Source of the DNA: Tumebacillus avium
GTDB taxonomy: Bacteria; Bacillota; Bacilli; Tumebacillales; Tumebacillaceae
Reading direction: 5' to 3'
Assembly (NCBI RefSeq): GCF_002162355.1
Contig: NZ_CP021434.1
Location: 2,791,001-2,855,000 of the forward strand
DNA length: 64,000 nucleotides
The notes under the pieces were generated by a model. It did not search any database. It was given only the letters and a program-made list of their open reading frames with translations, and was not told the origin of the DNA. Each line of letters opens with the position of its first letter. Position 1 is the first letter of the stretch. Position numbers and translations under genes: made by a program. Positions 40,843 to 50,456 of the stretch are shown in pieces.

Positions 40843-41976
40843 ATGGCGCAACTGTGGCAAGGGTTGACGGCAGAAGAGTGGGACACGCCGCAGGTGGTCG
40901 TGCATCGCGGACGGCTGCAGGATAACATCGCAAGCATGGCGGCGTTTGCCCGGCAGCATGGCGTGCAGGTGCGGCCGCATGTGAAGACGCACAAGACGTG
41001 GGAGATATTCGCGATGCAGCAGGCGGCCGGCGCGGTCGGGCTGACTTGCGCCAAGCTCGGCGAAGCGGAAGTGTTTTTGCAGCGCGGGGTGAAAAGTGTG
41101 CTGGTCGCCTATCCGCTGGTCGGGACGCGCAAGCTGGAGCGGCTGTTTGAGCTCATGACGCGTTTTCCGGCGGCGGAGGTGCAGACGATCGTCGACAGCC
41201 CGGAACGGGCGGCAGAGCTCGCGCAGGCGGCCGCAGCACAGGGTGTCGAGCTGCCGGTCTGGGTGAAGGTGGACTCTGGACTGCGCCGGGTAGGTGTATC
41301 GCCCGGAGCGCCTGCTGCCGAACTGGTGCGGGAGGTGCGCAAGTTGTCCGGTCTCCGTCTGCTCGGCTTGTTGACGCACGCCGGACATGCCTACGGAGCG
41401 GCGTCGTATGAGCAGGTCGCCGAGATCGGTGCAGCCGAGGCCGGGTGCCTGCTGGAGACGGCAGAACTGCTGGCGGCGGAAGGTGTGACCGGGCTTGGCA
41501 TCAGCGTCGGCTCCACCCCGACCGTCAAGGTGTCGGGTGCAGTGCCGGGCGTGACGGAGATTCGGCCGGGCAACTATGTGTTTTACGATGCGACGCAGGT
41601 CCGGCTCGGGGTGGCGACGCCGGAGCAGTGCGCCTTGCGCGTGCTGACCCGGGTGGTGGCGCGGCCGGAAGCAGGGCGGATCGTCATCGACGCCGGAGCG
41701 AAAACGCTGGCGCTCGACAAAGGCGCACACGGCAGCGACGCTGTCGCCGGACACGGGCTGATCGTCGGGCATGAAGGCGCGGTAATTGAGCGTTTGTCGG
41801 AAGAGCACGGCGTGGTGCGAATCGCTGAGGACAGCCCGATTCGCGTTGGCGATGTGCTGGAGATCATCCCCAACCATTCCTGCCCGGTGGCGAATCTGAC
41901 CGATGAGCTGACAGCGATCGGCGAGGATGGAAGTTTGGAAACGTGGAACGTGATCGCACGAGGAAAAATGAGATAA
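40843..41976 (+). CDS. D-threonine aldolase/alanine racemase-fold PLP enzyme
   Basis: 377 residues from the ATG at 40843 (GAGGTGAG 4 nt upstream); a GTG at 40834 overlaps the Nudix stop and is less likely. PLP Lys in VRPHVKTHKTWEI, phosphate-binding GISVGSTPTVK and a C-terminal metal motif IPNHSCPVANL (His and Cys ligands) are those of the DSD1/D-threonine aldolase family. It splits D-beta-hydroxy amino acids, or dehydrates D-serine. Last gene of the cluster, followed by a terminator. Confidence 0.88.
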   Translation: MAQLWQGLTAEEWDTPQVVVHRGRLQDNIASMAAFARQHGVQVRPHVKTHKTWEIFAMQQAAGAVGLTCAKLGEAEVFLQRGVKSVLVAYPLVGTRKLERLFELMTRFPAAEVQTIVDSPERAAELAQAAAAQGVELPVWVKVDSGLRRVGVSPGAPAAELVREVRKLSGLRLLGLLTHAGHAYGAASYEQVAEIGAAEAGCLLETAELLAAEGVTGLGISVGSTPTVKVSGAVPGVTEIRPGNYVFYDATQVRLGVATPEQCALRVLTRVVARPEAGRIVIDAGAKTLALDKGAHGSDAVAGHGLIVGHEGAVIERLSEEHGVVRIAEDSPIRVGDVLEIIPNHSCPVANLTDELTAIGEDGSLETWNVIARGKMR

Positions 41977-41978
41977 AG

Positions 41979-42013
41979 AAAAACCGCCGACTTGTGGGAG
42001 TCAGCGGTTTTTT
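41979..42013. terminator. Bidirectional terminator
   Basis: AAAACCGC-GACT and AGTC-GCGGTTTT arms around TGTGGG, followed by T7; the convergent acyltransferase gene ends at 42017. Confidence 0.88.
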
Positions 42014-42016
42014 TAT

Positions 42017-42697
42017 TTACGGCACCCATTGCACTTCGTCTTTGATCACGCGCGCCGGATTGCCGCCGACCACCGCGTTTGGCGGCACGTCTTTGGTGAC
42101 GACCGCGCCGGCTGCGATCACCGCGCCATCGCCGATGGTGACGCCTTTCATGATCGTGGCGCGGGAGCCGATCCAGACCCGGTTGCCGATGGTGATCTTC
42201 TTGGTGTTCACCGCGCCTTCCGCGATGCGGTGGAAGTCGGTGTCCATCACCTGCACGTCCCAGGAGATCGCGCAATCGGTGCCGATCACGACTTCTGTCT
42301 TCACGATCAGCTTGGAGTTGGCGGTGATGTAGCTGCGGTCGCCGATCGTCAGTTTTGCGCCCGGCCCGACGAGGACGCGCACGCCGGGGCCAAAGCGGAC
42401 TTTGCCGTCGATGTTCAGCACGCCGCCGGCACCGACCTGCATGACATTGCGGTCGATGCCCTCTTGTCCGTTTTGGCCGATCTGCGTGTCGAGACGGCCG
42501 ACGATCAGCTGTTCGCGGACGATGACGGTCGCCGTTTTCGCGATGCTCCAGCGCGTTTTCCAGTGTGTGAAAACGATCAGGGGCATCGAGTATCGCTTGG
42601 TGATGCGGCCTGTCCAGTAGATGCTTTTTATATAGTTCAGGGCGTCCCCTGTGATCAGTCGCTGAAAGACTCCGAGGAGCCGTGTTGCAAAACCCAA
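42017..42697 (-). CDS. Hexapeptide-repeat (left-handed beta-helix) acyltransferase
   Basis: 226 residues, TTG start with GGGGAGGAA 8 nt upstream. The second half shows hexapeptide turns: [88 protein letters not shown]. The HRI following MDTDF provides the catalytic-type His. WbbJ/maltose acetyltransferase-like; probably modifies a sugar of a surface polymer. Confidence 0.88.
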   Translation of the reverse strand: MGFATRLLGVFQRLITGDALNYIKSIYWTGRITKRYSMPLIVFTHWKTRWSIAKTATVIVREQLIVGRLDTQIGQNGQEGIDRNVMQVGAGGVLNIDGKVRFGPGVRVLVGPGAKLTIGDRSYITANSKLIVKTEVVIGTDCAISWDVQVMDTDFHRIAEGAVNTKKITIGNRVWIGSRATIMKGVTIGDGAVIAAGAVVTKDVPPNAVVGGNPARVIKDEVQWVP

Positions 42698-42752
42698 TGC
42701 TGATTCCTCCCCTTTTTTAGATCGAACTTTATCAGTATACCATGTTGGAGTG

Positions 42753-43994
42753 CTAGAAAAGGGGCAGTTTCTCGAACGATGCTCCTAAAATGTCTTGAGA
42801 CGGCGCGCCAAGCGAACCTTCGAGCAGGGTGGCATACACGGAGCGGAAGTCGACCGTGTAGCGCAGATTGCCGTCCTCGAGCTTGGTGAGGCTGGGCATT
42901 TCACCGTACAGACCGCCTTTGACCCGGCCGCCGAGGACGAGCACAGGCGCTGCGGTGCCATGGTCGGTGCCTGCCGAGGCGTTTTCTTTCAGCCGTCTGC
43001 CAAATTCCGAGTAGACGACCACGGTGACTTTATCGGCCAGCCCGCGCTGCTCCAAGTCCTGGTAAAAAGCGGACAGGGCGGCGTCCACCTCCAGCAGCAG
43101 GCGGGCGTGCTGGCCTTTTTCCTGCGCATGGTCGTCAAAGCCGCCATGCTGTGTGAAATACGCTTTCGAGCCCACGCCCGCCCCGATGAACTGGCCGATC
43201 AGCTGCAGATTTTGCGCCAGCGGCGATTTGTCCGCATAGAGCGGGGAGTCGTGCTGCTGGCTCAACTTGGTCTGCACGCGGTCGGAAGCGGTGAGCGCCG
43301 ACGCGCCTTTGGCCTGCACGAGGCGCAGCGTTGTCGTGTCGGTCGCCTGGTACATGCCGCGCAGCGCCTGCTGGCGCAGATCGCGCTCCTGCTCCCGGAA
43401 GCGGGTGAGCATCAGTTGGAACGCTTCGACGTTTTCGATCGCCGGAACCTCGTGTTTGGCAGCTGCAAAAATTTTCGAAGGCGCGCCGACCGTAACCGCT
43501 GCGAGCGGATTGTTGGCGGTCGGCTGGCTGAGGTCGAGATAGCGCCCGAGCCAGCCGGTCGTCATGTCGGTGCGCTCCGGCGCCGCCGTCTGCCAGATCT
43601 CCAGCGAGCGAAAATGCGAGCGGCTGGGCTGCGGATAGCCGACACCGTTGATGATGGCGAGCCGTCCCTTGTCATACAGCTTCTTTAGCCCTTTGAGACT
43701 GGGGTGCAGCCCCAGAGTGTTGTTGAGCAGCAGCACTTCGCGCTGCTTGAGGGCGAGCGTCGGGCGGTTGTCATAGTAGGTGCCATAGCCGTAGGGGACG
43801 ACCGTGTTCAGGCCGTCGTTGCCGCCGGAGAGCTGGACGACAACTAGAAAGTTGTCGCGGGCGGTCGGCGGTGACAGCGCCGGAACCGCCTCGTCCGCCT
43901 GCATCTGCTCCCACTGGTACCAGCCGACAGGGCCGGCGAGGGAGAGCAGGAGGAGGGCAGCGCCGCCTTTTTTCAAAAATTCGCGTCTATTCAT
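42753..43994 (-). CDS. DUF1501-family protein with Tat-like signal
   Basis: 413 residues from the ATG at 43994; TTG at 44000 is also possible. A twin-arginine signal [22 protein letters not shown] leads the protein. The core shows [73 protein letters not shown] and [30 protein letters not shown], the DUF1501 pattern related to the sulfatase/alkaline phosphatase fold. Exported folded through Tat. It follows a DUF1800 gene (19-bp gap); the two families regularly occur together. Confidence 0.88.
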   Translation of the reverse strand: MNRREFLKKGGAALLLLSLAGPVGWYQWEQMQADEAVPALSPPTARDNFLVVVQLSGGNDGLNTVVPYGYGTYYDNRPTLALKQREVLLLNNTLGLHPSLKGLKKLYDKGRLAIINGVGYPQPSRSHFRSLEIWQTAAPERTDMTTGWLGRYLDLSQPTANNPLAAVTVGAPSKIFAAAKHEVPAIENVEAFQLMLTRFREQERDLRQQALRGMYQATDTTTLRLVQAKGASALTASDRVQTKLSQQHDSPLYADKSPLAQNLQLIGQFIGAGVGSKAYFTQHGGFDDHAQEKGQHARLLLEVDAALSAFYQDLEQRGLADKVTVVVYSEFGRRLKENASAGTDHGTAAPVLVLGGRVKGGLYGEMPSLTKLEDGNLRYTVDFRSVYATLLEGSLGAPSQDILGASFEKLPLF

Positions 43995-44013
43995 CTGCAA
44001 GGGGCCCTCCTCG

Positions 44014-45285
44014 TTATAATGTTTGAGCTTCCGGCGAAATGAACAGCAGGTGCAGAAGCCCGCGCAGCTTTTTCTCGCCGGTCGCTTTCGTTTGTTTGAG
44101 ATAGTGTTCGATCTGCCCGCGCGTCTGCTTGGACAGGTCTTGCAGACCGACCCGCTTCAGGCAGAGATCGAGCTGTTCGGCTGACGGCCAGCCTTGCAGC
44201 GGGACATTTTCCGCCATCACTTCCGCGTAGTTGAAGCGGGCAAACATCATCGACGAGGACAGCCAGGCCGCACCCGACGGCCAGCCCGCTACATTGGGCG
44301 GATCAAAAAGATCCTGCCCCATCAGGTGCAGCGCCTGCAAGGTCATCATCTGGTGCTTCTCCTGCAGCTCCAGGCCGGGGAAGAGGCCCAAGATGCCGAT
44401 GATGTATTCGACCGGGCTTTTCACCCGTGCCCGATAGGCGCGGTCCGAATAAAACGCTTCCGAGTTGAACATGGCGCGAAGCAATGCTGTGAGCTCGAAG
44501 TTGCTCTTGGTAAATGCATCGATCACCGGCTTCAGCACATGCGGCTCGGGGTTCGGATAGGTGAAATACTCCCACAGCTTCGTCGCGAGCAGCTTCGCAC
44601 AGGCCGGGTGTCTGACGAGTATTTCGAGCGTTTCCTGCAAGTTGTAATCGCCGCTCTTGCCAAGGATCGTTTTCCGTCCCTCATCGTGATTGAATTCGGA
44701 AAAGGTCACCGTCTGCGGGCCCAGCGGGTCTTTGCGGTTCAACCGCCAGCCGGTCAAAGCGCGGGCCGCTTCTTGCACGTCCCGTTCGGTGTAGTTGCCG
44801 ACGCCAAGCAGAAACAATTCCATCAGCTCGCGGGAAAAATTTTCGTTTGGTGCCGCTTTGATATTTGCGTTGTTGTCCAGCCAGATCATCATCGCCGGGT
44901 CGATCGACACCTCATAAGCGAGCTTGCGAATGTTCCCAAGGGCATGGCGGCGCAGAAGCATATTTTGCCGGGCCATAAAATCGGGCCGCTTGACCTTCTG
45001 GATGCCCGAGGTGAAATGCCCGTGCCAAAACAAGGTCATCTTCTCCTGCAAGGGATGCTTGGACTTCATCATCTGCCCAAGCCACCACAAGGTCAGATCC
45101 TGCACCTCGTTTTTCTCCCAGATCATGCTCATCGGCGGCTGGGGCGCCTCGGGCGGCGCGGTCAGAATCTGCTCGACCACCGCAGCGACCCGCCTGCTTT
45201 TGGCGACTGTTGTGGTGCCTGGCGCTGCAAATCCTGTCCGCCGCAGCAAATGCGCAATCTTCGCTTCCTCTGTCGCCAACCGCAA
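44014..45285 (-). CDS. DUF1800-family protein
   Basis: 423 residues, TTG start with AAAGGGGGT about 9 nt upstream. Motifs AHLLRRTGF, WWLGQMMKSKHPLQEKMTLFWHGHFTSG, MARQNMLLRRHALGNIRKLAYEVSIDPAMMIWLDN, NENFSRELMELFLLGVGNYTE and FDPPNVAGWPSG are diagnostic of DUF1800. No obvious signal peptide. Function unknown; possibly works with the adjacent Tat-exported DUF1501 protein, and the pair is co-transcribed. Confidence 0.88.
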   Translation of the reverse strand: MRLATEEAKIAHLLRRTGFAAPGTTTVAKSRRVAAVVEQILTAPPEAPQPPMSMIWEKNEVQDLTLWWLGQMMKSKHPLQEKMTLFWHGHFTSGIQKVKRPDFMARQNMLLRRHALGNIRKLAYEVSIDPAMMIWLDNNANIKAAPNENFSRELMELFLLGVGNYTERDVQEAARALTGWRLNRKDPLGPQTVTFSEFNHDEGRKTILGKSGDYNLQETLEILVRHPACAKLLATKLWEYFTYPNPEPHVLKPVIDAFTKSNFELTALLRAMFNSEAFYSDRAYRARVKSPVEYIIGILGLFPGLELQEKHQMMTLQALHLMGQDLFDPPNVAGWPSGAAWLSSSMMFARFNYAEVMAENVPLQGWPSAEQLDLCLKRVGLQDLSKQTRGQIEHYLKQTKATGEKKLRGLLHLLFISPEAQTL

Positions 45286-45324
45286 TGGGCTCGACCCCCT
45301 TTATCGTTGTCTCCATCATAATAC

Positions 45325-45354
45325 AAAAAAGGCGACCTTTACAGGTCGCCTTTT
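45325..45354 (-). terminator. Terminator after korB copy 2
   Basis: AAAAGGCGACCT and AGGTCGCCTTTT arms around TTAC, downstream of korB copy 2 on the minus strand and before the DUF1800 start. Confidence 0.88.
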
Positions 45355-45378
45355 GCAGAAAATTCGCCGATTTAACTC

Positions 45379-46248
45379 TTACGCGAATTCCTTCATGGAT
45401 TTCAGGAAGTCCTCTGCGGAGAGGGTGATGTCATGGTGTACGATTGCTTGCTCACGGTAGCCCGGGATCAGGTCTTCGTACGCCTTGATCTCTTCGTTGC
45501 GGTAGATGATGCCTTTAACCAGACCGCGCTTCTCGGTGATCGTGGTGATCGCCTGGATGCGGTTGGTCGGGTCGTAGCCTTCCACCTCGTCGAGGTTGGT
45601 CAGGTTTTCTTTGTACCAGTCGTAGGTGTTCACCTTGTTGTAGGTGACGCACGGCGAGTACACGTTGACCAGCGAGAAGCCTTTGTGCGCGATCGCTGCC
45701 TTGACGATCTCAGTCATCTGCTTGATGTCCGAGGAGAAGGATTGCGCGACGAAGCCTGCGCCCGCTGCCAGTGCCACTTGGGTCGGGATCAGCGAGTTCT
45801 CGATGTTGCCTTCCGGAGTGGACTTCGGGTTCTTGAAGCCGTGTGCGGAAGTCGGGGACGTTTGACCTTTGGTCAGACCGTAGATCTGGTTGTCCATGGT
45901 GATGTAGGTGATGTCCATGTTGCGGCGTGCCGCATGCATGAAGTGGTTGAGGCCGATACCAAAGCCATCGCCGTCGCCGCCGGAAGCGATAACAGTCAGG
46001 TCGCGGTTGGCCAGTTTCACACCTTGTGCCACCGGCAGGGAACGGCCGTGGATGGTGTGGAAACCGTAGGAGTTGATGTAACCGGAGATACGGCCGGAGC
46101 AGCCGATACCGGAGATGACAGCACACTCTTCCGGCTCTTTGCCGAGTTCAGCCAAAGCGCGCTGAATCGCAGCTTGAACGGAGAAGTCGCCGCAGCCCGG
46201 GCACCAGTTCGGACGGACGTTGTTACGGAAATCTTTTACTGTTGCCAC
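45379..46248 (-). CDS. korB: 2-oxoacid:ferredoxin oxidoreductase, subunit beta (copy 2)
   Basis: 289-residue beta subunit. Cluster cysteines in NWCPGCGDF (Cys16, Cys19), GIGCSGR (Cys50) and SPCVTYN; ThDP motif GGDGDGFGIGLNHF. It differs from copies 1 and 3 in GLNHF for GMGHF and in a longer C-terminus (ITLSAEDFLKSMKEFA). It starts 2 bp after korA copy 2. Confidence 0.93.
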   Translation of the reverse strand: MATVKDFRNNVRPNWCPGCGDFSVQAAIQRALAELGKEPEECAVISGIGCSGRISGYINSYGFHTIHGRSLPVAQGVKLANRDLTVIASGGDGDGFGIGLNHFMHAARRNMDITYITMDNQIYGLTKGQTSPTSAHGFKNPKSTPEGNIENSLIPTQVALAAGAGFVAQSFSSDIKQMTEIVKAAIAHKGFSLVNVYSPCVTYNKVNTYDWYKENLTNLDEVEGYDPTNRIQAITTITEKRGLVKGIIYRNEEIKAYEDLIPGYREQAIVHHDITLSAEDFLKSMKEFA

Positions 46249-46250
46249 TG

Positions 46251-47981
46251 TTAGTTCATCTCCTTAATAAAGTTGTAGATCTCAGACGGAACAAACGGGT
46301 TGCCGTCGTATTTGACTTGGGACTTGAGGTCGCCTTGGATGCCGTTGAAGCGCATGATGTTCAAGAGCTGGCCGGTCGCGTTGTTCTCGATGACGAGAAT
46401 TTTCTTCGCGCGGTTCACATAGTTTTGAACGGATGCGGTCGGGAACGGGTTGAGAGCCTTGATGTGCAGGTGGCCGACTTTTTGGCCTTCTGCGTGCAGG
46501 CGCTCCATCGCTTCCCCGATCAGGCCCGCGGTGGAGCCGACGCCGATCAGCAGCAGATCGTAATCATCATTGCCGTCGAAGGAGAAGGAGTTCGGCAGTT
46601 CGAGACCTGCCAGTTTGCCAAGGCGCTTATCCATCATCTTGATACGGATGCCCGCATCCTCGATCGGACGGCCGACTTCGTTATGCTCGACGCCGGTCAC
46701 GTGGTGGATGCCGCCTTTTTGGCCCGGGAAGACGCGCGGAGAGATGCCGTCTTCGGTGAACTTGTAACGCTTGAACAGTTCGCCTTCCGGAGTTGCAGCC
46801 AGATCTTCAGCGGTAGCCAGGTTGCCGCGCTCGATGGTGATCTTGCTGTGATCAAAAGGTTCAACGGTCTGGTCGGCCAGGGACAACGCCAGGTCGGTCA
46901 GAACGATGGTCGGAACTTGGTATTTGTCTGCCAGGTTGAACGCTTCAGCGGTCATGTAGAAGCATTCTTCCGCATTGGACGGGGAGAGAACGATCTTCGG
47001 GATCTCGCCGTGCGTGCCCCACAGAGCTGCATACATGTCGGACTGCTCATGTTTGGTCGGCATACCGGTGGACGGACCGCCGCGCTGGGTGTCGAAGATG
47101 ACGAGCGGAGTCTCGGTGATGCCGGAGAGGCCGATCGCTTCCATCATCAGGGACAGACCCGGGCCGGACGTCGAGGTGCAGACGCGGGAGCCGCCGAAGG
47201 AAGCGCCGATGCACATGGTGAGCGCAGCGATCTCGTCTTCGGTCTGCAGCACGTGGCCGCCGACTTTCGGCAGTTTCTTGATTAAGTATTCCATGATATC
47301 GGATGCAGGGGTGATCGGGTAGGCCGGCATCAGGCGCACGCCTGCTGCCAGGGAGCCAAAGCCGCACGCATCGTTACCGGTCAGGAACAGGCGTTCCTTG
47401 CCGTCGCCCGGTGCCAATTGCAGGTCGGACAGGTCGATGCCCTGGTCGATGATGTATTGCATGCCCGCTCGCAGAGCGTCCATGTTCGCGTTGACAACGT
47501 TTTCGCCTTTGCGCAGGAAGCGGTCCTGAATGACAGACAGGAAGGTGTCCGGGTTGATCCCAAGCACTGCTGCAGATGCGCCGACAGTAACCATCGTACG
47601 CATGATCGCCGAACCGTTGTCTTCTGCGATTTTCGTCAGCGGCACGGAGAAGAAGCGGATGTTCTTTCCTTCCGGTGCAACCGGGTTAAACTTCGCGTCG
47701 GCGATCAGGACGCCGCCGTCACGCAGTTCGTGCGCGTTGAAGTCGATCGTCTCCTGGTCAAAAGCGATCAAAATGTCCAGGTAGTCCGCATTTGCCAGGC
47801 GCTGCTTGGTTGCGATGCGGATTTTGTAGTTGGTATGGCCGCCTTTGATACGAGACGAGAAATGACGATACCCGTAGATGAAATAACCGTGACGGTTCAG
47901 AGCGGTTGCCAATACTGCACCGGTGGAGTCAATACCTTCACCTTGCTGGCCCCCAACTTTCCAAGAAAGCTGATCTAACAT
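46251..47981 (-). CDS. korA: 2-oxoacid:ferredoxin oxidoreductase, subunit alpha (copy 2)
   Basis: 576 residues from the ATG at 47981; the GTG at 47993 abuts the GAGGAG site. Gamma domain LSWKVGGQQGEGIDSTGAV fused to the alpha domain (MPAYPITPASDIMEYLI, SGPGLSLMMEAIGLSG). The ITPASD for ITPATE change and the GQQGEG for GAQGEG change set it apart from copies 1 and 3, suggesting a different 2-oxoacid. A GntR-type regulator lies immediately upstream on the same strand. Confidence 0.93.
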   Translation of the reverse strand: MLDQLSWKVGGQQGEGIDSTGAVLATALNRHGYFIYGYRHFSSRIKGGHTNYKIRIATKQRLANADYLDILIAFDQETIDFNAHELRDGGVLIADAKFNPVAPEGKNIRFFSVPLTKIAEDNGSAIMRTMVTVGASAAVLGINPDTFLSVIQDRFLRKGENVVNANMDALRAGMQYIIDQGIDLSDLQLAPGDGKERLFLTGNDACGFGSLAAGVRLMPAYPITPASDIMEYLIKKLPKVGGHVLQTEDEIAALTMCIGASFGGSRVCTSTSGPGLSLMMEAIGLSGITETPLVIFDTQRGGPSTGMPTKHEQSDMYAALWGTHGEIPKIVLSPSNAEECFYMTAEAFNLADKYQVPTIVLTDLALSLADQTVEPFDHSKITIERGNLATAEDLAATPEGELFKRYKFTEDGISPRVFPGQKGGIHHVTGVEHNEVGRPIEDAGIRIKMMDKRLGKLAGLELPNSFSFDGNDDYDLLLIGVGSTAGLIGEAMERLHAEGQKVGHLHIKALNPFPTASVQNYVNRAKKILVIENNATGQLLNIMRFNGIQGDLKSQVKYDGNPFVPSEIYNFIKEMN

Positions 47982-48056
47982 TCGTTGTTCCACTCCTCGT
48001 TGATTCGAAAGTGATTGATTTCTACAGTCTCGAATGCGCTGTCGACATGTCCAATG

Positions 48057-49022
48057 CTATTGGCGTCGTATATCTATCAAAGCGGCGCGCAACAAATTGA
48101 TCGATGCTACATCCGGCTTGTAAACAAACTCAATGATCTCCTGGCGCCTGTGCGCATACAGCTCCACTTCGCGGCGCCGTCCCGGCGAACAGATCACGAC
48201 ATCAAGCCGTGACACGATCTCCGAAACCGGCTCAGGAGTCGACAGGCCGGCAAACACTTCAATATCCAGATTGTCGATCCCCGCGTTTTTAAGCGCCAGT
48301 AATACTTTGCCCGCAAAATTGTCTGATTTACACACCAAGCCAATTTTTCTGCCCACAGGGATGCGGGCGATGCGGACGATCGTCTCAATCTGCGGATCGA
48401 GCGCGATGGCGAGCACGTTTTTGCGCACGCCAAGCAAATCTTTAACTTCATCATAATGAAAGAATGTGGTGATGACAAGGTCGGAGCTGGCCACGATTGG
48501 TTCGTAGCGGTCAAATTCCTGCCGCAGCTCATCCAAAACGATCGGTGTGATCGACACGCCGGAGTCGCCTTGGAGCCGTTTGGCAAAGTATTCGACCTGC
48601 TCGCGGTTGCATTCGATGAACGCGACCTGCACATGACGCAAAAAGTCGATCTTTTCCTTCGCCCGCACTTCGGTCAACTCCACGAACTCTTCGAGCGAAA
48701 ACCCGAGCTGCAACCCTTCCTCCATCGCAATGTCGATGATCTTCAAGAGCAGTTCTTTGCGGTTTTCCAAGCGGACAGCATCGTCGCGGTCACATACAAA
48801 AGTACCACGCCCTTGCACGGATGACAAAATGCCTTCCGCTTCAAGTTCCTGGTATGCCTGTGATACCGTATTGCGGCTGACTTGCAGCTTTTCGGACAAT
48901 TCGCGCTCCGTTGGCAGCTTGTCGCCGGCCTTCCACTCTCCGCGCTTGATCTCGGCCAGAACGGCATCCTTTACTTGAATGTAAAGGGGAATCCCGTTTT
49001 TCCGGGTGATCGGAAAAGACAT
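48057..49022 (-). CDS. GntR-family transcriptional regulator
   Basis: 321 residues. N-terminal GntR winged helix (GIPLYIQVKDAVLAEIKRGEWKAGDKLPTERELSEKLQVSRNTVSQAYQELEAEGILSSVQGRGTFV), then a large C-terminal domain of about 220 residues resembling periplasmic-binding/ABC-like effector domains, not the usual FCD or UTRA. It lies 75 bp upstream of korA copy 2, same strand, so it may govern that operon. Effector unknown. Confidence 0.85.
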   Translation of the reverse strand: MSFPITRKNGIPLYIQVKDAVLAEIKRGEWKAGDKLPTERELSEKLQVSRNTVSQAYQELEAEGILSSVQGRGTFVCDRDDAVRLENRKELLLKIIDIAMEEGLQLGFSLEEFVELTEVRAKEKIDFLRHVQVAFIECNREQVEYFAKRLQGDSGVSITPIVLDELRQEFDRYEPIVASSDLVITTFFHYDEVKDLLGVRKNVLAIALDPQIETIVRIARIPVGRKIGLVCKSDNFAGKVLLALKNAGIDNLDIEVFAGLSTPEPVSEIVSRLDVVICSPGRRREVELYAHRRQEIIEFVYKPDVASINLLRAALIDIRRQ

Positions 49023-49127
49023 TGTGCATACCTCGCGAAAGGGAGCAAGTCACCTTTCGGCACTCTTTCGTCAAAAATTTGCTTCGCCAACATTATACAC
49101 CCCCCGACCTGTTACGGAAAGTTAAAT

Positions 49128-49155
49128 TTGCAGATCGGGTAACATTTGGCATAAT
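49128..49155 (+). promoter_or_regulatory. Candidate promoter of the GDPD gene
   Basis: TTGCAG (49128-49133), 16-nt spacer and CATAAT (49150-49155), 32 bp before the ATG. Confidence 0.45.
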
Positions 49156-49187
49156 AAAGTAGAATGCCGGACAGAGAGGTGGCTCAT

Positions 49188-49931
49188 ATGCCGAAACAGA
49201 AGCAGGTGTCATTAAATCTCGCTCATCGCGGCGCATCGGGCCATGCGCCGGAAAATACGCTGGCCGCGTTTCGCCTCGCCCGCCAGATGGGCGCGGACGG
49301 ATTCGAATTTGACGTGCAGGTGACGAAAGACGGCGTGCCGGTCGTCATCCATGACGAAGCGCTGGTGCGGACGACAGGCGCGTCAGGCTATGTGTTCGAC
49401 TACACCTTCGAGGAGATCAGGCGTCTCGATGCCGGGTCCTGGTACGGCGAGCAATTTCGCGGGGAGAAGATTCCGTCCTTGGAGGAGGTCTTCGCGGAGT
49501 TTGGCGATCTGGTGCTGAACGTCGAGTTGAAGAATTCTTACTACGCTATGCCGCAGTTGGAAGAGAAAACGATCGGCCTGATTCGAAAGTACAAGTTGGA
49601 ACAGCAGGTGATCGTCTCGTCTTTTCACCACATGTCTATGCAGGAGCTGCACAGGTTGGCACCCGATCTCAAAACCGGGCTGCTCTACGACTGTGTGCTG
49701 GTCGATGCGGTCGCGTACGCCAAACGCCTTGGCGCATCCGCCTTGCACCCGTTCTTTGGGACGGTCAAGCCTGATTTGGTCGCAGAGGCGCATGCGGCAG
49801 GGCTGATGGTGAACGTGTGGACGGTGAACGATGAAATGCATATGCGCCTCTGTGCGCAGGCCGGGGTGGATGCGATCATCACCAACTATCCGGATCGACT
49901 GCGAACGGTTTTGAACTCGGTTTTGGATTGA
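49188..49931 (+). CDS. Glycerophosphodiester phosphodiesterase
   Basis: 247 residues from the ATG at 49188 (AGAGAGGTGG upstream); the ATG at 49164 precedes the ribosome site. GDPD motifs: NLAHRGASGHAPENTLAAF (His-Arg and Glu), FEFDVQVTKDGVPVVIHDEALVRTT (Asp and catalytic His), LNVELK (metal Glu). Hydrolyses glycerophosphodiesters to glycerol-3-phosphate and an alcohol. No signal peptide, so cytoplasmic. Confidence 0.92.
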   Translation: MPKQKQVSLNLAHRGASGHAPENTLAAFRLARQMGADGFEFDVQVTKDGVPVVIHDEALVRTTGASGYVFDYTFEEIRRLDAGSWYGEQFRGEKIPSLEEVFAEFGDLVLNVELKNSYYAMPQLEEKTIGLIRKYKLEQQVIVSSFHHMSMQELHRLAPDLKTGLLYDCVLVDAVAYAKRLGASALHPFFGTVKPDLVAEAHAAGLMVNVWTVNDEMHMRLCAQAGVDAIITNYPDRLRTVLNSVLD

Positions 49932-50031
49932 ACTCAATCTAGTAAATTAAATGCTGTTGATAGACTATATAATAGGAAGCTATCGGATTCAACCGCAGCT
50001 TTGGACTAAAACTTTTCAAGCCAATGTGCAG

Positions 50032-50060
50032 AAACACCCGTCGCGCGGACGGGTGTTTTT
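50032..50060 (-). terminator. Terminator after the CotF-like gene
   Basis: AAACACCCGTC and GACGGGTGTTT arms around GCGCG in the convergent gap after the GDPD gene. The gap also holds an AT-rich stretch with TATAAT near 49966 that serves no visible gene. Confidence 0.82.
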
Positions 50061-50078
50061 ATATGTTTCATCGTTGGG

Positions 50079-50432
50079 TTATTGTTGATAGGGGAACTGT
50101 CCCTTGTAGTTGGAAAATTGGTTGTAGGCCAGCGCCACGGTGTCGAGCGGCTGCTGCGGCAGTTTGTACCAGCCGAGGTTGAACATCTGCTCAAAGGCGG
50201 CGCGCTGGGCGTCGTGCGTATTGATGAGAATCTGTTTCACCGTGTCGTAGAGTTCACGGTGCGAAAATTCATTGAGCGATGTGTTGTAGCCTTGCGTCAT
50301 GTATTTTTCGGTGGCAAGCACATCGTTCAGCCGGTCGCGGTCGTTCATCTCCGGCCCTTTCACGCGCGGCAAGTTGCCTTTTTGCTGGGACATCATGATG
50401 TGTTCCTGGCTATTGGTCGGCAATTGATGCAT
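50079..50432 (-). CDS. CotF-like spore coat protein
   Basis: 117 residues. The core NDRDRLNDVLATEKYMTQGYNTSLNEFSHRELYDTVKQILINTHDAQRAAFEQMFNLGWY is typical of the CotF/ferritin-like coat family; Gln/Pro/Tyr-rich C-terminus. It follows the Gln-rich 50457-50735 gene by 24 bp and likely shares its transcript. Confidence 0.82.
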   Translation of the reverse strand: MHQLPTNSQEHIMMSQQKGNLPRVKGPEMNDRDRLNDVLATEKYMTQGYNTSLNEFSHRELYDTVKQILINTHDAQRAAFEQMFNLGWYKLPQQPLDTVALAYNQFSNYKGQFPYQQ

Positions 50433-50456
50433 ACCAATCCCCCCTTTTTTCGATCG

